Of a stretch of 21,958 nt of DNA, positions 1-6,489 are shown piece by piece (positions within the stretch are counted from its first letter, which is position 1; each line of letters opens with the position of its first letter). This DNA is from JBHIAG01 sp046758465 (lineage in GTDB: Bacteria; Acidobacteriota; Terriglobia; Acidiferrales; 2-02-FULL-67-57). The notes under the pieces are model-generated. The model saw only the letters and a program-made list of their open reading frames with translations. It ran no database searches and was not told where the DNA came from. Location: contig JBHIAG010000028.1 in NCBI GenBank assembly GCA_046758465.1, positions 1 through 21,958 on the forward strand, given 5' to 3'. The position numbers and the translations under genes are program-made.

Positions 1-876
1 GACGTCGGTGTACTCGGCGGGTCGGAGCGAGGTGCCCGAGGGGTAGAGCTGATACATATTGGCGTGCAGGTGCGGCACCATCGCCTCTTCAAACATATTC
101 ACCACGTACATCCGCACCGGCTCGCCCTGCCGGAGTTCGATCGGGTGGTCGGCGTACTGGAAGGCGCGACCGTTCCAGGCATAGAACTCAGCCTCGCCAT
201 CGCGGTCGAGGTCGAAGGCGCTCATGACGAACGCCAGTTCTTTCATCGGCGGCCGCCCCTGCTTGGGGTCAATGATCATCATCCCGTAGAGGCCGTTGTG
301 GATGTGCTGCGAGGCGGGCATGGAGTGGCAGTGGTAGGGGAAGATGCCGTAGGGGCGGGCAATAAATTCGTAGGTGAAGCTTCCGCCGGGGGGCACCAGC
401 TCAAACACGCCGTCCATGGCGGCGGGATGGATGCCGTGGAAGTGAATCGTGTGGGGGAGCGTGCCGCGGTTGACGAGCGTGACCCGTATCCGCTCGCCCT
501 CCGTCGCCCGCAGCACCGGCCCGGGCACGGTGCCGTTGAACGTCCAGGCGGGCATCACCACACCTGGAGCTACCTCGTACGGGACATCCTCCTCGATCAC
601 CAGTTCGTACGCGCGGACGCCGTTGGGGGCGCGGCCAGGCGGGGGCGGCACGGGGTTGTAGACCTGGTTGACGTCGAAGCGCCGCTCGTAGGGCGCGGCA
701 TACTGGTAACGACCGCTGCCCAGAGTGGGCGGCAAGTGCCGGGCATGTGCTTGCAGGGCCGCTGTGGCTGGCGAAGAGCCTCGCTCGGCCTCCGCTGGGC
801 GGTTCACTGCCACCAGGGCGTAGCCGACCGCAGCCAGTGCGAACAGAGGCAATCCGAGCCGGAGAAGGCGTCTCAT
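1..876 (-). CDS. Multicopper oxidase, 3' end outside the window (292 N-terminal residues visible)
   Basis: The frame is open from an ATG at 876 to the window edge. Residues 1 to about 30 form a short Arg-rich start and a hydrophobic stretch (LPLFALAAVGYALVAV), so the protein is probably exported or membrane anchored. A first cupredoxin domain (about 70-190) carries paired copper ligands in HTIHFHGIH and YHCHSMPASQHIHNGLYG. A second domain (about 195 onward) begins with FVMSAFDLDRDGEAEFYAWNG and carries VPHLHANMYQ. In family terms this is a cupredoxin-type multicopper oxidase with a type-1-like Cys-His site in domain 1, as in nitrite-reductase-like oxidases. The substrate cannot be read; copper or manganese oxidation, a laccase-like role and nitrite reduction are all possible. 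The outer-membrane gene lies 111 bases upstream on the same strand and its upstream region has a related operator-like motif, so the two may be co-regulated. Confidence 0.88.
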   Translation of the reverse strand, partial: MRRLLRLGLPLFALAAVGYALVAVNRPAEAERGSSPATAALQAHARHLPPTLGSGRYQYAAPYERRFDVNQVYNPVPPPPGRAPNGVRAYELVIEEDVPYEVAPGVVMPAWTFNGTVPGPVLRATEGERIRVTLVNRGTLPHTIHFHGIHPAAMDGVFELVPPGGSFTYEFIARPYGIFPYHCHSMPASQHIHNGLYGMMIIDPKQGRPPMKELAFVMSAFDLDRDGEAEFYAWNGRAFQYADHPIELRQGEPVRMYVVNMFEEAMVPHLHANMYQLYPSGTSLRPAEYTDV

Positions 877-912
877 CGGGTTTCACCTCGTAGGAGAGGA
901 AAGCTATTTATG

Positions 913-966
913 TTAACCATAGTTAATACCCACTGTAGGCTAGCACGCGGCGCGCGGGCGTGTCAA
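913..966 (-). promoter_or_regulatory. Candidate promoter and operator of the multicopper oxidase gene
   Basis: Reading the minus strand, TTGACA (966-961) is followed after 18 bases by the weak -10 candidate TAGCCT (942-937). Just downstream is the inverted repeat TTAAC-cata-GTTAA (913-926 on plus), continuing to TTAATACC at 923-930. The 8-mer GGTATTAA/TTAATACC also occurs in the inverted repeat upstream of the neighbouring outer-membrane gene. The sequence match is seen directly; control by one shared regulator, perhaps metal-responsive, is inference. Confidence 0.45.
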
Positions 967-987
967 CACGCGGATGCGCCCCCCCCC

Positions 988-1887
988 CTAGAATCCATAT
1001 TCAAATTGCAGTTGCACAATCACGCCCCAGTCGGGTGCTGCCCGGTTCAAGCCGACCGGGAATGCGATTCCAATTTCGGTGAGCGCATTGCGTTGCCGCC
1101 AGAACCCGTAGCGAACGGCGGGTGCAACCTGGAACTCATCTGTGCGGCTGCGGCCGGCGAAAGCAATCTCTTCCCTGCGGGCGCCCGCGAATTCCAGGAA
1201 GAGGTGAATGTCGTGGTGGTCACCTGCGCTGGTGTCACGCTCCAGCGGCCGCAGCCCCAGGGCGACGGCCCACGCCACCGCTGAGAGATCAAAGCGCCGC
1301 GAGGAGCCCGGTGCCAGCTCTGGCACATTGGGCGTCAGGCTCAGGTTGACCGACGCGACGGTGAAAAAGGGACCTCCGAAGTCCCGCGCCAGGGCCAAGT
1401 CCCAGGCGTAGCTGACCTCGCCCGCGCCCAGACCCCCGCCGTTGGCGGGGCTGGCACTGGGGAGGATGACCTGGGGCCCGGTGGTCAGGGTGATGGGAGC
1501 CGAGTCCTCACGCAGCAGGCGGTAGCGAACGCCCAGCATGGTATTGTCAGCGCCCTGCGCGGAAAAGGTCGAGACGCCGCCGGTGCGTTCGCGCAGCCGC
1601 AGATAGCCGAATTCCAGGTCAAACTCGAGCCGGTCGGTGAAGCCCCACTCGAAGCGGCCGGCGCCGACAAAATCGCTCCGCACGACCCGCGGGACCATGC
1701 CGTTGCGGTCGCGAACAAATTGGTTGGCCCAGATGATCTGGAAGGAATCTTTGAGCTGGGTGTAGGGGCCGCCGGTCAGGAAGAAGAAGTCCGGCTCTTC
1801 GGGCGGCGGGGCCTGGGCGGGCGCCGGCGGGGCGGCGGCGAGCGTGGCCAGCAGGAGCAGCCCCGCCCGCCGTGCCCAGTATCGCAT
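988..1887 (-). CDS. Outer-membrane beta-barrel protein, unknown substrate
   Basis: 299 residues. A clear signal peptide (MRYWARRAGLLLLATLAAAPPAPAQ) is followed by about 270 residues of alternating amphipathic strands, for example RFEWGFTDRLEFDLEFGYLRL and ITLTTGPQVILPSAS. The chain ends QLQFEYGF with a terminal Phe, the usual assembly signal of outer-membrane barrels. The ATG at 1887 is preceded by GGAGGGG at good spacing. I do not recognise a specific transporter family; it resembles the general class of phenol-MetA-like or other barrel proteins found in GC-rich Gram-negatives. It lies upstream of the multicopper oxidase gene in the same direction, so a shared role in metal or oxidative metabolism is possible but unproven. 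A run of C follows its stop on the plus strand (980-987). Confidence 0.75.
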   Translation of the reverse strand: MRYWARRAGLLLLATLAAAPPAPAQAPPPEEPDFFFLTGGPYTQLKDSFQIIWANQFVRDRNGMVPRVVRSDFVGAGRFEWGFTDRLEFDLEFGYLRLRERTGGVSTFSAQGADNTMLGVRYRLLREDSAPITLTTGPQVILPSASPANGGGLGAGEVSYAWDLALARDFGGPFFTVASVNLSLTPNVPELAPGSSRRFDLSAVAWAVALGLRPLERDTSAGDHHDIHLFLEFAGARREEIAFAGRSRTDEFQVAPAVRYGFWRQRNALTEIGIAFPVGLNRAAPDWGVIVQLQFEYGF

Positions 1888-1894
1888 CGCCCCT

Positions 1895-1951
1895 CCGAGT
1901 TAACTGGAATTAAGATTGAAGATTAATACCAGTTAACTTCGGAAGGGTCAA
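1895..1951 (-). promoter_or_regulatory. Promoter with 39-bp near-perfect inverted repeat (operator) for the outer-membrane gene
   Basis: Plus-strand arms GTTAACTGGAATTAA (1899-1913) and TTAATACCAGTTAAC (1923-1937) are inverted copies with one mismatch, separated by 9 bases. CCGA before and TTCGG after extend the symmetry. On the minus strand TTGACC (1951-1946), a 17-base spacer and TATTAA (1928-1923) form a plausible sigma-70 promoter whose -10 lies inside the repeat. The arrangement fits a repressor that blocks polymerase; the regulator is not in the window and its family is unknown. Confidence 0.6.
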
Positions 1952-1967
1952 GGGGCAACGGGGCAGC

Positions 1968-2351
1968 TCAGCCCAGGATGCGCGCAGCCCGCCGGGCATT
2001 CCGCACGCCGAACACAATAGCGGCGCGCTTGCCACCGCGTGCGACGGTGCCGTAGGCGAAGTTGATGTTGAGGCGGCGGTTGGCGAGCTTGCGGGCGGCG
2101 CGGGCCAGGGTACCCGGCCGATCAGCCAGGTTCACCACCACCACATCTTCCAGCCGCGCAGGAATCTTCGCCTGTTTGAGCGCCCGCGCAGCACGTGCGG
2201 GGTTGTTGACGAGCAACCGAATCCGCGCCTGCGCCCCAGAAGCGTTGATGCCCTGGATGTTGATTTTGTTCTTGGCCAGAATTTCCGCTACGCGAGCCAA
2301 CGTCCCCGGCCGGTCTAGCGCGCGGATACTGAGTTGTTTTGCTGTCGGCAT
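1968..2351 (-). CDS. Double-ACT-domain protein, probable amino-acid-binding regulator
   Basis: 127 residues when started at the ATG at 2351, which has GGGAGG six bases upstream; an in-frame start at 2399 would add 16 residues without such a site. The protein is two tandem ACT folds. The first (about 7-65) has IRALDRPGTLARVAEILAKNKINIQGI. The second (about 72-127) has VNLADRPGTLARAARKLANRRLNINFAY. Each contains the D-R-P-G-T-L turn typical of ACT ligand-binding loops. ACT pairs usually bind amino acids at a dimer interface and control enzymes or transcription; no catalytic domain is attached here. It is transcribed toward the outer-membrane gene but separated from it by that gene's own promoter, so functional linkage is doubtful. 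Confidence 0.8.
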   Translation of the reverse strand: MPTAKQLSIRALDRPGTLARVAEILAKNKINIQGINASGAQARIRLLVNNPARAARALKQAKIPARLEDVVVVNLADRPGTLARAARKLANRRLNINFAYGTVARGGKRAAIVFGVRNARRAARILG

Positions 2352-2731
2352 GAGAACCTCCCTGAAATCGACCAACCCCATCTGGGAAACTAGCCCCATC
2401 CTGCCACAAGCCTCTGCAGCTCACAAGAGAGAACTTTATACAAAGGGTGCCACCATGTTTTCGACGGTGGCAAAGACAACGGCGGTCAGTCCCGCCCGCA
2501 GCCAGGGTTGCTTCCCGCCCCAGGTAGACCTCAGCCCATACCGTACGGGCTAAAGCCCGTACCCAACAAAGCGAAAGCTTGAACCCGAGAAACGCCCCGG
2601 ACTGTGATCGAGGGCAAGTTTTGGGTAATGTCTGAAGAGCTCACAAGAGGCTTGCCTCGCGCTGGCCTTCTGCGCTATAGAGTACTGCTTTGCTCGGCAC
2701 CGGGAAGCCCGGCGAATTCTGGCGAGGCGTC
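2352..2731. other. Gene-free stretch of about 380 bases with two hairpins
   Basis: I see no convincing gene here. It holds the leader of the double-ACT gene, a GCCACC/GGTGGC hairpin (2449-2471) and the REP-like hairpin at 2543-2562. The 12-mer AGCTCACAAGAG occurs twice (near 2418 and 2638), without obvious meaning. Confidence 0.5.
2543..2562. repeat. REP-like hairpin
   Basis: GTACGGGC, loop TAAA, GCCCGTAC: a perfect 8-bp stem with a 4-base loop. It lies between the divergent double-ACT gene and the small plus-strand gene. Stems of this kind are typical of dispersed extragenic palindromes in GC-rich genomes. Confidence 0.6.
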
Positions 2732-2995
2732 ATGCGTAGCCACAGCGAGGGGGAAATGCCGCAGCGGGAAGCAGCCTTCTTCTACGGGCTTTTCCTGCAC
2801 GGGCACTCGCTGGAGGAACTCCGGCGGGACATTGACGTGCCGCATCAGGTGGTGCGCACCTGGGAGCGGATGTGGCGGAGCGAGCCGCAGGTGCAGCAGC
2901 GACTCTACCGAATGTTAAGCTATCGGCGGCAGGTGCTGGCGATTTTCAATACCCTCATCAGCCTGGAAGCCGCACTCTCCCACCTGAGACAGTAA
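2732..2995 (+). CDS. Small helix-turn-helix-like protein of unknown function
   Basis: 87 residues from the ATG at 2732. The ATG at 2756 (79 residues, preceded by GAGGGGG) is an equally reasonable start. The core reads REAAFFYGLFLHGHSLEELRRD, then DVPHQVVRTWERMWRSEP, which has the spacing of a helix-turn-helix (helix, IDVP turn, recognition-like helix). The rest is a basic, helical tail ending LISLEAALSHLRQ. It is one of the few plus-strand genes in the window and stands alone, converging on the citrate synthase gene with 11 bases between the two stops. A DNA-binding role is inferred from the pattern only. Confidence 0.6.
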   Translation: MRSHSEGEMPQREAAFFYGLFLHGHSLEELRRDIDVPHQVVRTWERMWRSEPQVQQRLYRMLSYRRQVLAIFNTLISLEAALSHLRQ

Positions 2996-3006
2996 AGCCC
3001 GCAAAC

Positions 3007-4320
3007 TTAGCTAGCGGCGACGGGGGCTGGGTGGGTACGTTTGTCGATGAGGAGGTAGTCGCGCGGTGCGGCGCCGCGGTAGATCTGGCGGGGGCGCGCG
3101 ATTTTTTGCTCGGGGTCGAGCAGCATCTCCTGCCACTGCGCCAGCCAGCCCGGCATCCGACCGATAGCAAACAACACCGGGTACATTCCCACCGGGAAGC
3201 CCATGGCCTGGTAGATGATGCCGGAGTAGAAGTCGACGTTGGGGTAGAGACGCCGCTTGACGAAGAAGTCGTCCTGTAGCGCGATGCGTTCCAGCTCCAG
3301 AGCGATGTCGAGCAGCGGGTTGCGGCCGGTGACTTCGAACACCGCGTCGGCAGTCTCCTTGATGATTTTGGCGCGGGGGTCGTAGTTCTTGTAGACGCGG
3401 TGGCCGAAGCCCATCAGTAAAACCTCGCCGCGCTTCACTCGTTCGATATGGGCGGGAACGTTTTTGACCGAGCCGATCCCGTTGAGCATCCGCAGCACCT
3501 GCTCGTTGGCGCCGCCGTGCAGCGGCCCGTAGAGAGCGGCGGCGGCCGCAGCCGCGGCGCAATAGGGATCAGCGTGCGAGCTCCCCACGCTACGCATGGC
3601 GTTGGCGCTGCAATTTTGCTCGTGGTCGGTGTGCAGGATGAACAAGACGTCGAGTGCTTTTTCCAGCACGGGGTCAGGCTTGTATTTCGCCTCGGTCATC
3701 TTGAACAGCATGTTCAGGAAATTGCCGGCGTAGCTGAGGTCGTTATCCGGGTAGACGTAGGGGAGGCCGCGGCTATGGCGGTAGGCGAAGGCGGCAATGG
3801 TAGGCGTTTTGGCGATCAAGCGGTAGATCTGCTTTTTGCGCACCTCCCGGTCACGGATATTCTTCGCTTCCGGGTAAAAGGTGGAGAGGGCACCCAGCAT
3901 GGTGACCAGCATCCCCATGGCGTGAGCGTCGTAGCGGAAGCCCTCCATCAGCTTTTTCACGTTCTCGTGCAGGAAGGTGTGGTAGGTGATGTTACGCATC
4001 CACTCGTCCAACTGCGCCCTGGAGGGGAGCTCGCCGTAAATTGTCAGATAAGCGGTCTCCAAGAAGGTACTCTGCTCAGCTATTTGCTCAATCGGATAGC
4101 CACGATAGCGGAGGATGCCTTTGCCGCCATCAATGAAGGTGACCTGGCTCTGACAGGAGGCGGTGTTGGTGAAGGCCGGGTCATAGCTCATCAGGCCAAA
4201 GTCGTCGGGGCCGGTTTTGATCTGGCGCAGGTCCATGGCGCGGAGGGTGCCGTGGGTGACGGGGATTTCGTAGGTTTTGCCGGTGCGGTTGTCGGTGACG
4301 GTCAGGGTGTCTTTCGGCAT
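3007..4320 (-). CDS. gltA: Citrate synthase
   Basis: 437 residues, usual length for the hexameric bacterial type. It condenses acetyl-CoA with oxaloacetate at entry to the TCA cycle, in the cytoplasm. The catalytic residues are visible: His268 in GPLHGGANE, His307 in GFGHRVYKNYDPRA and Asp363 in YPNVDFYSG. HTDHEQN (about 230-236) and the N-terminal signature SCQSQVTFIDGGKGILRYRGYPI (about 55-77) are also present. The ATG at 4320 is preceded by GAGGAAG. A nine-residue stretch in which eight are Ala (CAAAAAAAALYGP, about 254-266) sits just before the first catalytic His, where homologues have a more mixed sequence; this is a mild oddity. It has no operon partner: about 660 bases of repeat-rich DNA separate it from the gene upstream. 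Confidence 0.96.
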   Translation of the reverse strand: MPKDTLTVTDNRTGKTYEIPVTHGTLRAMDLRQIKTGPDDFGLMSYDPAFTNTASCQSQVTFIDGGKGILRYRGYPIEQIAEQSTFLETAYLTIYGELPSRAQLDEWMRNITYHTFLHENVKKLMEGFRYDAHAMGMLVTMLGALSTFYPEAKNIRDREVRKKQIYRLIAKTPTIAAFAYRHSRGLPYVYPDNDLSYAGNFLNMLFKMTEAKYKPDPVLEKALDVLFILHTDHEQNCSANAMRSVGSSHADPYCAAAAAAAALYGPLHGGANEQVLRMLNGIGSVKNVPAHIERVKRGEVLLMGFGHRVYKNYDPRAKIIKETADAVFEVTGRNPLLDIALELERIALQDDFFVKRRLYPNVDFYSGIIYQAMGFPVGMYPVLFAIGRMPGWLAQWQEMLLDPEQKIARPRQIYRGAAPRDYLLIDKRTHPAPVAAS

Positions 4321-4603
4321 GGTAGCTTCCTCGATGAAGTGCTCTGGGCCGCGCGCCGCGCTTGCATGCAGTGCGCGTCCTCAATCATGGTAGGCCGAGC
4401 CGACCCACAAGTCAATCATTTGCCACAAAAGAGAAACCGGAAAACAGAAAATAGAAAACAGCAAGGCAGCCCCGCGATCAGAGGGACACCGGTGGGACGC
4501 CCGGTGCCACCAATTCGAAACTCGAAAAGCGAAAATCGAAGAGCGTGCCGCTGGGAAGAACCTTGCGACGGGACTCCGGGCAAGCGGGCTCTCCAGCTTA
4601 TTT

Positions 4604-4712
4604 GGGTAGGGCAAGGCCCCGAAGCTTCGGGGCGCCTTGCCGAACAGCCCACCGAACACACCCGACGGCAGGGGGCAAGCCTGCCTGCCGCGGGCAGGCC
4701 CCTGCCCGACCC
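4604..4712. repeat. Composite palindromic repeat, copy 1
   Basis: A core palindrome CCCCGAAGCTTCGGGG (4617-4632) is framed by GGCAAGGC (4610-4617) and GCCTTGCC (4634-4641). A second hairpin follows, GCCTGCC-gcg-GGCAGGC (4683-4699). The outer ends GGGTAGGGCA and TGCCCGACCC are nearly complementary. The first 37 bases match a second copy at 13926-13962 with one difference. Confidence 0.7.
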
Positions 4713-4811
4713 TAGCGGCGCAAGACGAAATTTGCGGCGCGCAACGAGCACAGAGGGCAGGTGTCTGTTTGGGGCAGAAGTAGGGTCACAGTGCGCCTGC
4801 TGTCTAGCGCG

Positions 4812-4861
4812 ATCCGCCCCTTATCCGCCTCCATCCGTCTCCATCCGTTCCTATCCGTCCC
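4812..4861. repeat. Tandem ATCCG decamer repeat
   Basis: ATCCG begins at 4812, 4823, 4833, 4843 and 4853, giving units of 11, 10, 10 and 10 bases with consensus ATCCGYYYCY. The spacing is close to one DNA helical turn. Confidence 0.65.
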
Positions 4862-4918
4862 CATGCCACACGAAACGGCCTCTGAGATTTGGGGGTGCCG
4901 ATATCAGGGAAAATGGCT

Positions 4919-4940
4919 CCCCCAGGCATGAGCCTGGGGG
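4919..4940. repeat. REP-like hairpin CCCCCAGGC/GCCTGGGGG
   Basis: A perfect 9-bp stem around an ATGA loop, 38 bases downstream of the MoeZ-like stop. The same stem recurs at 15610-15654 with a different sequence in its loop. It could also serve as a terminator for the cysteine operon, although no T-run follows. Confidence 0.6.
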
Positions 4941-4978
4941 CTCGGTACTTAAAAACTGGGCGTCGGAAGGGCTGAGGT

Positions 4979-6184
4979 TCAGTACTTGGGGAGGGAGGGG
5001 TCGACTTGGTCGGACCAGCCGATGACGCCGCGCTTGAGGTTCCAGACTTTGCGGAAGCCAACTTTGCGGAGGAAGTCAACGGCCTGGGCGGAGCGTTGCC
5101 CGAGGCGGCAGTGGGCGACGATGGTGCGAGCTGAATCCAGTTCGTGGACCCGCTGGGGGAGTTCGCCGACAGGAATCAGATAGCCGCCGATATTGCAGAT
5201 CTGGTATTCGTGGGGTTCGCGCACGTCGAGGATGAAGACATCGTCGCCGCGGTCGAGCCACTGCTTGAGCTCTTTGGGTTCGATTTCGGGGACCTGGACG
5301 GTGGTGGGGGCTTCTTCACCGCGGACGCCGCAGAACTCGTAGTAGTCAATAAGTTCGGTAATGGTGGGGTGGGTGCCGCAGACAGGGCAGTCGGGATTCT
5401 TGCGCAGTTTGAGTTCACGGAAGCGCATCTTGAGGGCGTCGAAGACGAGCAGGCGCCCCTTGAGCACATCGCCCGTGCCCAGGATGAGCTTGATGGCCTC
5501 GTTAGCCTGGATGGAGCCGACGATGCCGGGCAGCACGCCCAGCACACCGCCCTCGGCGCAACTGGGCACGAGGCCGGGCGGAGGCGGCTCGGGATAGAGG
5601 CAGCGGTAGCAGGGGCCGTCGGGCAGGGCGAAGACCGTCGCCTGGCCTTCAAAGCGGAAGATGCTGCCGTAAACGTTGGGCTTGCCGAGCAGCACGCAGG
5701 CGTCGTTGACGAGGTAGCGGGTGGGGAAGTTATCGGTGCCGTCCACGACGATGTCGTAGTCGCGCAGGATGTCGAGGGCGTTGTCGCTCGTGAGCTTGGC
5801 CTCGTGGGGGACGATTTCGATCTCGGGATTGAGGCCTTGGAGGCGCTCGCGGGCAGCTACGAGCTTGGGGCGGCCGACGTCGGCGCTGCTGAAAGTAACC
5901 TGGCGCTGCAAGTTGGTAAAGTCCACCACATCGAAGTCCACCAGGCCGATACGGCCGACGCCAGCAGCGGCGAGGTAGAGTCCGAGCGGCGCGCCCAGCC
6001 CGCCCGTGCCGATCAGGAGCACTTTCGCCGCCTTGAGTTTGAGCTGCCCGTCCATGCCCACTTCCGGCATGATCAAGTGGCGGCTGTAGCGGAGGATTTC
6101 CTGTTGCGAGAGCGTCGGCTGTGCCTGCCCGTCCGGCAGGCGGGCCGGCGCTTCCTGATTCTTGACGGTGCTTTCTTTCCCCAT
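4979..6184 (-). CDS. MoeZ/MoeBR-like sulfur-carrier adenylyltransferase with C-terminal rhodanese domain
   Basis: 401 residues from the ATG at 6184, which starts 4 bases after the CysO-like stop. The ThiF/MoeB domain (about 25-285) has the nucleotide loop GTGGLG (59-64), VDFDVVDFTNLQRQ, zinc pairs CYRC (192-195) and CPVC (266-269), and Cys209 in SCAEGGVLG. The rhodanese domain (about 300-395) has its active-site Cys359 in HCRLGQRS. In this family the first domain adenylates the C-terminal Gly of a ubiquitin-like carrier and the rhodanese supplies sulfur, giving a thiocarboxylate. The adjacent cysO-like, mec-like and cysM-like genes indicate the same job as M. tuberculosis MoeZ; a role in molybdopterin or thiamine sulfur transfer is the alternative. 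Residues 12-22 (APARLPDGQAQ) are encoded by a dispersed palindrome (6123-6141). Confidence 0.9.
   Translation of the reverse strand: MGKESTVKNQEAPARLPDGQAQPTLSQQEILRYSRHLIMPEVGMDGQLKLKAAKVLLIGTGGLGAPLGLYLAAAGVGRIGLVDFDVVDFTNLQRQVTFSSADVGRPKLVAARERLQGLNPEIEIVPHEAKLTSDNALDILRDYDIVVDGTDNFPTRYLVNDACVLLGKPNVYGSIFRFEGQATVFALPDGPCYRCLYPEPPPPGLVPSCAEGGVLGVLPGIVGSIQANEAIKLILGTGDVLKGRLLVFDALKMRFRELKLRKNPDCPVCGTHPTITELIDYYEFCGVRGEEAPTTVQVPEIEPKELKQWLDRGDDVFILDVREPHEYQICNIGGYLIPVGELPQRVHELDSARTIVAHCRLGQRSAQAVDFLRKVGFRKVWNLKRGVIGWSDQVDPSLPKY
6123..6141. repeat. Palindromic repeat inside the MoeZ-like gene
   Basis: GCCTGCC-cgtcc-GGCAGGC, within codons for the N-terminal linker. It is in frame and encodes ARLPDGQA. 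It is related to repeats at 4683-4699, 6832-6860 and 13847-13866. Confidence 0.65.
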
Positions 6185-6188
6185 GGTC

Positions 6189-6479
6189 TTATGATTCCAG
6201 CCGCGTCCCGCCGGCGATGGAGGGGACGATGCTGACGACATCGGTTTCCTTGAGCGGCGTCTTGTCTTTTTCGAGGTAGCGGATATCCTCGTCGTTGACG
6301 TAGACGTTGACGAAACTGCGCAGCTTGCCGTCGTCGGTGTAGAGGTGGTGGCGGAGGTCGGCGTAGGTGGTGACGAGTTCGGTCAGCAACTCGCCCACGG
6401 TGCGGGCGTCGAGCTCAATCGCCTCCTGCTTGCCCGCGTACTGGCGCAGCGGCGTCGGGATGAACACTTTGACGGCCAT
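6189..6479 (-). CDS. cysO: CysO-like ubiquitin-fold sulfur carrier with a five-residue extension after Gly-Gly
   Basis: 96 residues from the ATG at 6479, which is preceded by GAGGTG six bases upstream; a GTG at 6488 would add three residues but lacks such spacing. The beta-grasp carrier resembles M. tuberculosis CysO, especially KLRSFVNVYVNDEDIRYLE (52-70) and VVSIVPSIAGG (81-91). In that pathway the C-terminal Gly is converted to a thiocarboxylate, which attacks a PLP-bound aminoacrylate to form a carrier-cysteine adduct. Here Gly90-Gly91 is followed by TRLES and a TAA stop, so the reactive Gly is not the C-terminus as translated. QbsE-type carriers also have extra residues that a JAMM protease removes, and a JAMM gene lies 10 bases upstream. 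A MoaD- or ThiS-like role is less likely given the neighbours. Confidence 0.87.
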   Translation of the reverse strand: MAVKVFIPTPLRQYAGKQEAIELDARTVGELLTELVTTYADLRHHLYTDDGKLRSFVNVYVNDEDIRYLEKDKTPLKETDVVSIVPSIAGGTRLES

Positions 6480-6489
6480 CGCACTCACC

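Larger units (their letters stand above)
4321..4978. other. Repeat-rich gene-free region of about 660 bases
   Basis: No gene is supported on either strand. It contains A-rich short repeats (GAAAACAG/GAAAATAG around 4439-4465; TCGAAA-type around 4518-4545), a composite palindrome (4604-4712), a helically phased ATCCG decamer repeat (4812-4861) and a C5AGGC hairpin (4919-4940). The citrate synthase promoter must lie in its left part but I could not pick it out. Confidence 0.6.

Noticed and set aside
980..987. C homopolymer after the barrel gene as a phase-variation tract
   Set aside because: It lies after the stop codon and 100 bases from the next start, so length changes would not alter a reading frame.
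64..1284. 406-residue plus-strand open frame over the multicopper oxidase and barrel genes
   Set aside because: It is antisense to two well-supported proteins, and has biased composition with no recognisable motif.
4381..4751. Open minus-strand frames of 92 and 111 residues upstream of citrate synthase
   Set aside because: They are made of palindromic and A-rich repeats with no protein-like pattern.
4919..4940. Calling this hairpin a rho-independent terminator
   Set aside because: No T-run follows on the relevant strand and the stem recurs elsewhere as a dispersed repeat.
3448..5025. 525-residue plus-strand open frame opposite citrate synthase and its upstream region
   Set aside because: It mirrors citrate synthase in a GC-rich genome and runs on into repeat DNA; no domain pattern.
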